Made by a program: the position numbers and the translations under genes. Source: Alloascoidea africana (taxonomy: Eukaryota > Ascomycota > Alloascoideomycetes > Alloascoideales > Alloascoideaceae). From it: a DNA stretch of 64,000 bases. Where the stretch lies: NCBI GenBank assembly GCA_030581615.1, contig JAKTTT010000006.1, positions 372,001 to 436,000 on the forward strand. Direction: 5' to 3'. Below are positions 51,802-60,548 of this stretch, piece after piece. Every line of letters starts with the position of its first letter. The first letter of the stretch is position 1. The notes under the pieces were generated by a model. That model did no database searches and was not told the DNA's origin. It saw only the letters and a list, made by a program, of their open reading frames with translations.

Positions 51802-54030
51802 ATGAACAATTTTAACAACACAAACGGACCGCCGATGCTTGCAGGAGCAGAAGGCGCAAACGGTGGACCCAACGTAACAGTGGGCTCTGCTGGGTCTCCC
51901 GGTATGGTTTCTCCTTCTGTTTCTTCAGCTGGTGGTGCTCTTTCCATCCCGGTTTCTTCATCTGGGAATGGCGAGAATGGTTCTGGCATGATTGCACCAA
52001 ACCAGATTTTACAACAACAACAACAGCAACAACATCAGAATCAACTATACGAACAGAGATTACAACAAATGTTTGCAATGCAACAAAGGCATCGACAACG
52101 AACTGGAATGGGTGGGCCACAAGGTCAGGGTCAAGGACAAGGCCAGGGCCAACCCCAAATCCAAGGACAGGCACCAGGACAAATCCCAAACAATGGAATG
52201 AATTTCGACCGCCGGGATAATTATAGTAAGTTGGGATTTTTTTTTATTCATGTTTTGTTCAAAAGCACTAACATTTACTGCTTGATTTTAGATATGATGT
52301 ACAACGCGTCGCAGAATGGCTCAGGAGTCCCAGGTGGAGCAGCAGCTCTGTTTAACCAACGAGGAGGCCAGAATCATCAACAACAACAGCAACAGCAGCA
52401 GCAGCAGCAGCAAAGGATGGGCATGAACATGAATATGAACATGAACATGGGCATGAACGAGCAACAGCGACTTCAGCACATGAACATGGCTCCTGGTTCC
52501 ATGCCCCCAGGCGCTGGCTCTGGACCTGGTATAGGCGGTGGTATGCCAATGGGACAGAGATCGAACTTTCCCCAGGCTGGAGGTCCAGGCCCCGGAGTAA
52601 TGGGAGCAGCCGGTGCTGTTGGGGGTGGTGGCCCCGGAGGATTTGCAATTCCTGCGAAACGAATGAGCGTGGCTCCAGGTGTTCCTGGTCCTGGTCCTGG
52701 TCCTGGTCCTGGAATGAAGATTGAGGATTTGGATAGACTGAGAGTCGGCGTACTCCTGGATATAAACACAGAGCTTTTGAAACTGGCGATAAAGCTTCAA
52801 CCCAGTTTTATACGAGAACGTGCTGGAGCCGAAATTTATCAAGGGTGCCTTAAACGAGTTCATGGAAATCTGGCTTATCTTGCTGGAGTCCAGGAGAAAT
52901 ATAGCGGGAAGCTCCAACAACAGCCGCAGCAGAATCCTCCTCCACAATTCCCCCAGTATCTGTTTCCGATTCCAGACATCCCTGAGTTAATTGAGCCGTA
53001 CCGGCGGTTACAGAGTCTTTTCCCTGAAGCCATGCTTGCGATCCAGAAGAAGGCAATGATGATCAAACAACAGCAACAAGCTCAAGCTCAAGCTCAAGCT
53101 CAAGCTCAAGCTCAACAGGCCCAGCAAGCCCAGCAACAGGTTCAACAGCAGAATGAAATACCTGGACAAATGACAAACAACAGCCCCATGATCAATAATG
53201 GACATTTCAGCCCCCAGGTTGCATTTAGACAGCAGCATAACCAATCGCGACAGTCCCAACATCGACCGCCGTCCCGCCAGCAGATACAGCCTTCCCCACA
53301 AGGTGGCGGTCCCCCGAATTTCTTCACTCCTCCGACAAACGGCGGAGGGAATCCAAACCAACAGCAGCAGCAGCAGCAACAACCGCCTCATACACAACAA
53401 AACGATGGATCGATGGAGTTCATCCAGCAGAGCCCGCAAGTGATAAATTCTGATTTAAGCAACAGTAATAGTAATGTAAATACTCCAGTGAACACAAACA
53501 CAGGAATGACGACGATACCGACGACTGCAGCTGGAAATTCTGGGCTTATAAACCCTCAACAGATACTGGCACAATTACATGCTCAACAGAATAGATCCCA
53601 AACTCCAATGAGCCAGATCAGCCATGTTGGAACTCCACATTCATCACATGCTCTGTCACCTCCTCAGCAACAAGCACAGAACATGGGCATGAATGGAGTT
53701 GGTATTGGTCCGTCTGGTGGAGGCAACAGTGGACAAAACACAAACAATGATATGAACATGAACATGATGGGACAAAATGCCCAAACTATTACAACATCAG
53801 GAGGCATGATAGGAATGTCACAGCTAAGTCCACAAATGATGCTTCAACAGTTGTACCAGAATTCAGGCCAAGGAAATGGGGAAGGCACACCGAACAGTGC
53901 CAGTGGGAACGCTAGTCTTAATGGTGGAAATTCTGCTGGTGTGGGAATGGGAGTTGGAGCTATGGATATTGGTGCTTCTCCCTTTGATCAGTTTGTTAAT
54001 ACGGGGGCGACTGATGGGATGCCATGGTAG
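51802..54030 (+). CDS. SNF11: Snf11-like SWI/SNF subunit, Gln-rich
   Basis: Probable homologue of Snf11, a SWI/SNF subunit that contacts Snf2. The recognisable segment is LDRLRVGVLLDINTELLKLA followed by CLKRVHGNLAYLAGVQEKYS, matching the S. cerevisiae Snf11 pattern of KVQLLLHINSILLARV and FLKRVHANLQCISQINQG, at about residues 284-345. The rest is Gln/Asn/Gly/Pro/Met-rich, with poly-Q, AQ repeats and MNMN runs, making it far longer than S. cerevisiae Snf11 (169 aa). There is a likely 66-nt intron at 52226-52291 (GTAAGT donor, CACTAAC branch, TTTTAG acceptor). It is a multiple of three without a stop, so the unspliced frame gives 742 aa and the spliced one 720 aa. Confidence 0.75.
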   Translation: MNNFNNTNGPPMLAGAEGANGGPNVTVGSAGSPGMVSPSVSSAGGALSIPVSSSGNGENGSGMIAPNQILQQQQQQQHQNQLYEQRLQQMFAMQQRHRQRTGMGGPQGQGQGQGQGQPQIQGQAPGQIPNNGMNFDRRDNYSKLGFFFIHVLFKSTNIYCLILDMMYNASQNGSGVPGGAAALFNQRGGQNHQQQQQQQQQQQQRMGMNMNMNMNMGMNEQQRLQHMNMAPGSMPPGAGSGPGIGGGMPMGQRSNFPQAGGPGPGVMGAAGAVGGGGPGGFAIPAKRMSVAPGVPGPGPGPGPGMKIEDLDRLRVGVLLDINTELLKLAIKLQPSFIRERAGAEIYQGCLKRVHGNLAYLAGVQEKYSGKLQQQPQQNPPPQFPQYLFPIPDIPELIEPYRRLQSLFPEAMLAIQKKAMMIKQQQQAQAQAQAQAQAQQAQQAQQQVQQQNEIPGQMTNNSPMINNGHFSPQVAFRQQHNQSRQSQHRPPSRQQIQPSPQGGGPPNFFTPPTNGGGNPNQQQQQQQQPPHTQQNDGSMEFIQQSPQVINSDLSNSNSNVNTPVNTNTGMTTIPTTAAGNSGLINPQQILAQLHAQQNRSQTPMSQISHVGTPHSSHALSPPQQQAQNMGMNGVGIGPSGGGNSGQNTNNDMNMNMMGQNAQTITTSGGMIGMSQLSPQMMLQQLYQNSGQGNGEGTPNSASGNASLNGGNSAGVGMGVGAMDIGASPFDQFVNTGATDGMPW

Positions 54031-55473
54031 TGTTAGTGGAGACCAGAATGAACAAGATCGACCGCGGTTAATACAAAGTTTTAATCACAGAAGAGATCAA
54101 AAAGAGAAATGGGTCTATCTAAAAACCTGCTTACGAATAGGGAGCATCAAGGGTTGTGTATATTCATTCTACTAATAAGCATATTTTCCAGTTTTGCGTT
54201 GATTTTTTTTTTCTCCTTTTCTTTTCCTTTTTTGTTCGTTATCTGTATGTGTATACCATCTTACCAGGTTCTGGGTTTTGTCAAATATTTATATACTAGT
54301 GTTGCAATCCCTTTTAATTACGATGAAATATTCTGAAACTATGTTCACGACGTACAAGTTCATACTGAGATCTCAGGTTTAAAAGAAAATTGGAACAATA
54401 CTTAAACAGACAAATTGTTCTGTGAGCTTGGAAATTAAATTCCAAAAGCTTAAACTCTTGACGAAAAGTTGATCATTGGAAATCAATAAATCAAATGCAT
54501 AATAGACACCATTAAGTTAAAGCCAAAAATGCTTTTTCTAAACATAAACGACAACTCATTAAACCTCTTGGAATAGCGTACAGTCAGTTAACCCTCGTTG
54601 TCATCACTTGTTCTTTTATCCCTCTGGTCCAGATATCGATTTCTTGAAAGAAACAAAATCATGAAAAAACAAAAAATAGGATATCACCCAAAATCTAAGC
54701 TTCAAAAGAACAGTGTTAGACATACTCAGAAACCAAAATTGAAAGCCAAATTGATTGCTGCGCTTTCTCTCCCAACAGTTTCTCAGAAAGATGTTTCTCA
54801 AGTGTTCTCAAAGAAACATAAACCATGTCCTATTCACACCTTCTCTTGCCTTCCTTTCCCATCTTGTCCAGAACCATCCACACACAATGCCTCGAGCACA
54901 TTCCGCGTCTGAAAGTAAATTTGTAATGTATCCCAATGCCATTGATCCAATATCGAAAGGAGACAACCGCAGATTTCATGATAATATAAATCATCTTTCT
55001 GAGTAAATACCGATATAGATCCCATTAGAAGGGACAGCAAGAAACCCCTTGACAGTATCCTTTATTCAATACCCAGGGTTCGCAACAGAAACCCAAAGGA
55101 ATAAATAAAGAGACACCTTGAGTGAGTCGCTTGCTCATTATATGTTTCCAAAGAGCAGTACAGTGTTCAAGTTCTGTTCTTCACTTTTGAACACCAAAAA
55201 AATTGAAATTTTGGAAAACACGCGACACAAGAATGGAAACAAGAGAATGTGCAATGGATTTGTCCAGACTGAGAAAAGAGGCTAGAAAATGGGTGTATAA
55301 GTCTGGCTTCTTGCTCCTATTCGACCCTTTTACCAAAATTCATCATTTTTTGTGGAGATTGAAGAAGACCCCACCTCAATATCCAAAGAGAAGCTTAAAT
55401 GGAGTATAATAACACCATAAACTTACCTTAATGTCACCACTTACTTAAATCCAAGTCCAGATATCTTTAATCA
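54031..55473. other. Intergenic, no supported gene
   Basis: About 1.4 kb downstream of SNF11. Open frames here lack ATG starts or are short and basic with no family resemblance. There is a short imperfect similarity between 54600-54648 and 55433-55474 (GTCAYCACTT and CCAGATATC cores), possibly an old repeat. A small palindrome TTGGAA/TTCCAA lies near 54428-54446. Confidence 0.4.
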
Positions 55474-55817
55474 TTACTTGGATGATTCGGGGTTGTCATC
55501 TTTTTTCGCCTTGCTGCTCTTCTTTCTCGAAAAGTATGATGACCGACTGGCCAAAACAATGCACACATTTAATAGGAATTCACCGAGGTTTAAGTATCTT
55601 GAGATCCACTTTTGGAGGCTTGGAATTGTAATAGTCTCGATGATAAAACTAGATAAGAGGCAAAGCTCATAATTTCCATGTTTAGGATAAAGTTGCATCG
55701 CCCTCGATTGAAAAAGACGACTCACGCCCATCCTGATGCCCTCCTTATCGCAGCCAACACCGTCGTCAACAGAACGAGGTCGAAAGACCAATGAACTACA
55801 CGCCGTGCCTTTGCCAT
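55474..55817 (-). CDS. DUF1748 small mitochondrial protein
   Basis: An 88-aa protein in two exons, 55817-55726 and 55648-55474, with a 77-nt intron (GTGAGT donor, CCTAAAC branch). Splicing gives the DUF1748 pattern: VVHWSFDLVLLTTVLAAIRR near the start, then FIIETITIPSLQKWISRYLN and LGEFLLNVCIVLASRSSYFS, followed by a Lys/Ser tail. Family members, including S. cerevisiae Mco6 (YJL127C-B), are small mitochondrial proteins of unknown function. The first hydrophobic helix (about residues 12-28) is probably membrane-associated. It lies tandem and downstream of HCS1, with 87 bp between the HCS1 stop and this ATG. Neither exon alone looks like a gene. Confidence 0.8.
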
Positions 55818-55904
55818 GTTTCTGTCGTTAGTACACCAGCCTAGTCCGCAAAAAGAGACGTGGATGCCCATACCGTGCCCATTTGTCTACACTAAGAGAT
55901 GCTT

Positions 55905-58189
55905 CTACATGTCAGGATACCGCACTTCGCCATTTTGCTCCACCCACTCCACGAACCGCGAGAGAAAGGGTGACCCGGCCCGCCTGTCTCCCACCGTCTC
56001 CATGTCTCCAACTACACAGAGATGCCGCCGAGGTCGAGTGATCGCCACGTTGAGCCGCCGCTCTTCCTTCAGAAAGCCGATCTCAAAGTCCGAGTTGCTC
56101 CTGACAAGACTGAGTATGATGGCCTCTTTCTCTCGGCCCTGGAATCCGTCCACGGTCGAGATCTCAACCGAAGGGTCCAGCTCGTGTATCTCGGACTTGA
56201 GTATCTGGACTTGGGCCGCGTAGGGCGCAATAACACCGATCTCAGTCCCGGGAACATTTGCCTTGAGAAGGTTTTCAACGTGCCGCTTCACAAGAGTTGC
56301 TTCTTGCGAGTTGAACTTGCCGACAACGGCAGTGTTGGAATTGCTGTTAGTACCACTGCGTTTCCGGTTGCCAATGTCATCGTCCTCAAGAACGTCTTCT
56401 TCCGGATAATCGCCTCCTTGAGTGTCTATCCAGAGCACAGGACATTCTGTATCCTCTGTCTGCTCTACATCGGGGAGATCGCATAGCAGTCGCTTCGCGA
56501 CGGACTGGTCTGCCAGTAGTCTTCCATCGTAGAGCTCATGGCTTGGGAATTGCATAATCGATTCGTTCATTCTGTACTGAGTCGTAAGCATTACAGTTAT
56601 CGTCTCTTTGGGATACATCTCAAGAAGCCTGTCGAATAAAGTCTTTTGTAAAGTGCTTCTGGTCTTTCCAGCTTTGGAAACTTTCACTGTTGGTGGTAGC
56701 TGTTTATTGTCTCCGGCAAGAACCAGCTTTGTAGTTCTGCGATTCACGACTATGGGAATCCAGCATTGTGGTTCCAAAGACTGGGATATCTCATCTATCA
56801 GAATCGTATCAAAAAGAGGCCTCTCTTCGCCCAGATTTGCAATTTGCTCCAGCATCTTACTCCCTGAACCGTGAAGTGTGGAGACAACCACTCTGGAACT
56901 GCGCACAATATCCGTAATCAGCTTGGCCTCTCTTGTTCGAAACTCCTTTCTCAGATATTTCAATTCTTTGAAAATCTCTCTCCGTTCTCTTCCATTTCGA
57001 GTCTTCTTGATGGACCTGACCATCTTGTCTATGTCTTCTCTAACTCCACGTACAACATCACTGCCTGCCTCCTCATCGTTTCTTGACACAATGTCCAATG
57101 AGTGCTTCAGGTTTACAGGTAGTAGTCTAGCAGGATGTCCTACACGTAGTAATTTGTCACCCGGTATCAATCCATTTAGACGCTCCAGAATTATGTCCGC
57201 GGAGATGTTTGAAGGACCACACACAAGAACACGCTGACCTTTATTTACAACCAATTGCCTAATAAGTTCAATTAGCGTGTGTGTCTTGCCCGTTCCTGGT
57301 GGTCCGTGTATGATTGCGACTGGGATATCGGAGAGTGCAAACTTGATCGCTTCTTTCTGTGAATCGTTGAGTGTTGTATCAAAAGGTGTGAAATCAGTTG
57401 TGGAACCAGATTTGTAAACAGAAAGAGATGAAGGATCAGTCAACCCGAGAAGAATGCTGCTCAAGGGGTTTGGCTCTAATTTGGCAAGCTTGGAGAGTGC
57501 AAACTCCATGCGTTTGTAAGTCACTGTGTTTGCCAGTTTCACGCTTGAATAGACTGTTTGTTAGATCTAATAAACTCATGATTCCAAGAAGAAGAACGCT
57601 CACATCCATAATCTGTCCTGGGCACCGTTTAGTGCAAACACTTGATCCTCATGTTGGTCTTCAACTGCAACTTGGATGGATTTTTTGGATGCCCTTACAA
57701 TAACACCTTCTATCCCACCATTATCATCAGCCTCGCTGTTACCATCTTTTTTAGAAGTTTTGGTCTTGAATGGCTTTCTCTTGCTCTGTGATGCTAGTCT
57801 ATCGACTTTCTAAATAGCAAATCTGTTAGTCCTGTTGCATTAGGCACTTCCTTTCAGTCGTTCAACGTTCAAATTCTTGCTAACGAGGATATACTCAAAC
57901 CTACTACAATGTCGCCAGTTCGAATATCCCCTAATTCAATCTCCTGTCCCGGAACCGAAAGGCTAGGATCCAGTTCCAGCTCCAATATGCTCTTCCCGCC
58001 CAGTCCGGTTCGTAGAGAGGAAAGGGTGAGATTAAGACATGCAAATCCTTTGGCAGCTAATTTCTTCGGTGGGAATTGCCGAATAGTTTCTAAGGTTTGT
58101 GTCACATCCTCTTCTCTTTCTTCTTCTATCGAGGTTAAGAATTTCGCAGAGAGACTCTGTTGTTTAGTGCCAGTACTTGTGGTGGACAT
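55905..58189 (-). CDS. HCS1: SF1B DNA helicase, Hcs1/SMUBP-2 family
   Basis: DNA polymerase alpha-associated 5'-3' helicase A. Exons 58189-57905, 57809-57604 and 57543-55905 give 709 aa (S. cerevisiae 683). Intron 1 (95 nt) has a GTAGGT donor, intron 2 (60 nt) GTGAGC with a CTAAC branch. Splicing restores GDIVKVDRLASQSK and DRLWIVKLANTVTYKRM. Helicase motifs in order are HGPPGTGKTHTLIEL (about residues 243-257), IDEISQSLEPQCW, LAGDNKQLPPTV, TTQYRMNESIMQFPS, EISTVDGFQGREKEAIILS and NVAITRPRRHLCVVGD. The N-terminal oligonucleotide-binding-like part starts with a Ser/Thr-rich leader and matches FACLNLTLSSLRTGLGGKS. Nuclear replication or RNA metabolism is the likely setting. Confidence 0.93.
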
Positions 58190-58563
58190 AACAAGTGGAC
58201 AGTACGAGAGAAGAGAGGGAGAGTAAGGCTGTAGCGAAGCATAGTGCCTTTGATTCCACATTTCAAACATCTAGATGATTTACAATAAAAACTAGGCACA
58301 AAAACTTGCGTCGTCATTATTCATTAAACGTATAACTTCAAAACAGCTAATATATTTAATCATCTTTTCTTTCTGTGGTGAAATCGAAACTGAACCGACA
58401 TTTGGATTTTCCGCGCAATTCAATTCAATTCAAAAACAGGAGCATAACATGTCCATGATTCATTCGCTTGAATGAGGAACCCAGATCAAGGAATATGAGT
58501 TGATTATCGCAAAACAAATTCATCCCTCGTTCGTTCGTTCGTTGTTGGCGTGTTTTGAGAGCT

Positions 58564-58641
58564 TTAGTGCTTGCATCCACTGCATCCACAGGAGGTGCCA
58601 CATTCGCACTTTCCAGATTCACAAGAGCATTCAGGAGACAT
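58564..58641 (-). CDS. Fungal metallothionein, 25 aa
   Basis: A 25-residue peptide with seven cysteines at positions 5, 7, 12, 14, 18, 20 and 23, giving C-x-C-x4-C-x-C-x3-C-x-C-x2-C. The Neurospora crassa copper metallothionein is also about 25 aa with seven Cys in nearly the same spacing (first gap x5 instead of x4). It has no aromatic residue, also typical. It starts MSPECSCESGK and ends KH. It would bind Cu(I) or other soft metals in the cytosol. A perfect TATAAATA box lies 111 bp upstream (minus strand, 58752-58759), fitting strong inducible expression. The opposite strand of this segment has no competing gene. The match in cysteine spacing makes chance unlikely. Confidence 0.85.
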   Translation of the reverse strand: MSPECSCESGKCECGTSCGCSGCKH

Positions 58642-59448
58642 TTCGGTAGATTTGGTTTGTTGTTGTATACGGTGTTGTCAATAAAAGGACTTTTAGAACT
58701 TTTGACTTGAGATGAGAAAAAAGAAGATGAGGTAGAGGGTGGGGAAGCGTGTATTTATATTAAAAACTTCCCACGCTCAATATCTCTTTTCCCCCTTTCT
58801 TTTGTTGGCTTTTTCATTGGTCATCGTTTTGCAATTGCCGATTAAGGCTGAAAATTTAAATGCTCAAAATACTGTGTGCGTTTTAGAAAGCACCTGAGCT
58901 GAGAGAACCTTGCTTTGGCCATGCCCTGCACTGGCAAATATCTCATGATCTGAGTTTTCTGGCTGATCTAGATATGCAATAAGCAGCAGATTAGGTTGAA
59001 TTGAATTGATTGGAAATATGGATCGCAGATCTTGCCGATTTCCAATAAACTGGAACAAGATTAATGAGATCATAAACCGGGGAATTGTGAAAACTAGTGA
59101 TGAATCTCTTCTGTAATAAGGTTTTACTGTAACTACCAACAAATGTGGGATTGCCATGAGGCTATTCCAATAGTTCTTGCTTTAAAATAAGTACATTTGA
59201 ATCATCAGCAGTGAAAAATCTGTGTAGAGAACCAACCTACATGGCCTATCTAAAGTCATTTTTTTTTTGTTCATTGAATGCAAGCCCATACCTATTTATA
59301 ACGAGTTCAAAAACTTTGAAATACATGAGCGAGATATAGTGTATACGTGAATGAGTAAGCATAAAAAGCTGAAAGCGTCACCGCTCTTCTCCGTCTAGAC
59401 TGATTCCATTATCGCTGGTCCCAGGATCCATGGAAAAGGTGTTATTAA
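58642..59448. promoter_or_regulatory. Metallothionein promoter and GRX5 3' flank
   Basis: About 800 bp. Near the metallothionein start it is rich in A/G, with the TATAAATA box at 58752-58759 on the minus strand and a CATTGG (CCAAT on the minus strand) near 58815. A 97-codon minus-strand ATG frame at 58864-59157 has no family resemblance and is probably chance. I saw no convincing Ace1- or Mac1-type copper element. Confidence 0.4.
58752..58759 (-). promoter_or_regulatory. TATA box of the metallothionein gene
   Basis: The minus strand reads TATAAATA, 111 bp before the metallothionein ATG, a usual distance in yeast for a TATA-containing inducible promoter. Confidence 0.5.
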
Positions 59449-60244
59449 TCAAGATCTCTCGGCCGGTTTTACATCGGCCTTTTCAGGCTCTTCCTCTGGG
59501 ATCAACGCTCCTGATTGTTCCAACAAATCTGCAAGCTCTCCGCTATCACATGTTATGTTAGTATAAATGCCGTCATGTAGTAGGTTGGAAAATACTCACG
59601 ATTGGCTCATCGACATGACGATATCACATCCACCAACAAACTCTTGCTTGATTTTGAGAACAGAAAACAGTTAGTACCGAATGAAAAAATAAAATAATGA
59701 TATCCATTTCAATGGACAAGACCAAAGTCACTGGAGAGTCTTACGTCAACGTAGAGCTGGGGAATAGTTGGCCAGCTGCTATATTCCTTAATTCCTGTAC
59801 CAAGAAAACCAAAGTTAATCATCAGTTGCCATATTTTTAATGCCTGTATACCCCATACCTTGTCGTAGTTCTGGATCCTCGAGGACGTTAAAGGCAGCGA
59901 ACTTGCCAGGATCGACACCCTGGTGGCCCAAGATCTGAATTGTAGCTCTCGAAAATCCGCACTGCGGAAATTCAGGTGTTCCCTTCATGAATAAAACAAC
60001 CTTGGCTGAAGAAACTGCTTCCTTGATTGCATTCTTCGTTTCATCTGATATACAACGGATAAACCCTTGGCTTCCCAGTGGTCCTCTCACAACTTTGGAA
60101 CCAGCTCTGGGAAACAGTGAGGCTGCTGAAGATGGCCGAATCTAGGACCAGAATTAGAAAGAATGGTTAGTGGTTACCAATTACACGGACCTGAGATGGA
60201 CAGAATAAACCTACAAAAGCAGAACGAAAAGATCTTGCAAACAT
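59449..60244 (-). CDS. GRX5: Mitochondrial monothiol glutaredoxin
   Basis: Transfers [2Fe-2S] clusters from the Isu scaffold to later steps of mitochondrial Fe-S assembly. Minus-strand exons are 60244-60215, 60141-59859, 59794-59745, 59646-59600 and 59542-59449, giving 167 aa. Introns are 73, 64, 98 and 57 nt. The N-terminus [20 protein letters not shown] is a good mitochondrial presequence. The monothiol motif CGFS is at residues 71-74 within [15 protein letters not shown]. Splicing then rebuilds [35 protein letters not shown] and [16 protein letters not shown], all Grx5-like. In intron 3 the acceptor is placed two codons before EFVGG to give VDQEFVGG; a nearby AG four bases later would break the frame. 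Confidence 0.93.
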
Positions 60245-60548
60245 TTTTCTCTTTGTAAATGTTTAGAATGCCTCACAATGAAAGAATAATCGATTCGTAA
60301 TAGACCAAGAAGAGAGTATTTAAGATCCAGGGCACCTTACTTCACGCCAAATGTTACTGGTCGGGCTCTGGTCAGTGTTAAACTCAAACACCCAAACATC
60401 TACATAAGATGACCGCTCGTTGGTTACCCGGAACAGAATACTGAGAGACCAATTCTGTGTTGACCTTCAAGGAGCAAAGAAAGCTGGTAGTTTGTAAAAA
60501 GCCAAAATAATGCTAACCAAAATGATATTAAAAAGAACCCTATTAGTT
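60245..60548. promoter_or_regulatory. GRX5 promoter and 3' flank of the PPR gene
   Basis: This 304-bp gap includes GTTACCCGG (Reb1-type, core 60424-60430), about 180 bp upstream of GRX5. No gene is visible. Confidence 0.4.
60424..60430 (+). promoter_or_regulatory. Reb1-type site GTTACCCG upstream of GRX5
   Basis: GTTACCCGGAAC matches the Reb1 core. It is the fifth copy of GTTACCCG that I found, all near gene starts. Confidence 0.4.

Noticed and set aside
54598-54912. Basic 104-codon frame after SNF11
   Set aside because: Starts with TTG, basic low-complexity, no family likeness.
58864-59157. 97-codon minus-strand ATG frame between the metallothionein and GRX5
   Set aside because: No recognisable motif and no splice-site support; likely chance in a promoter/3' flank region.
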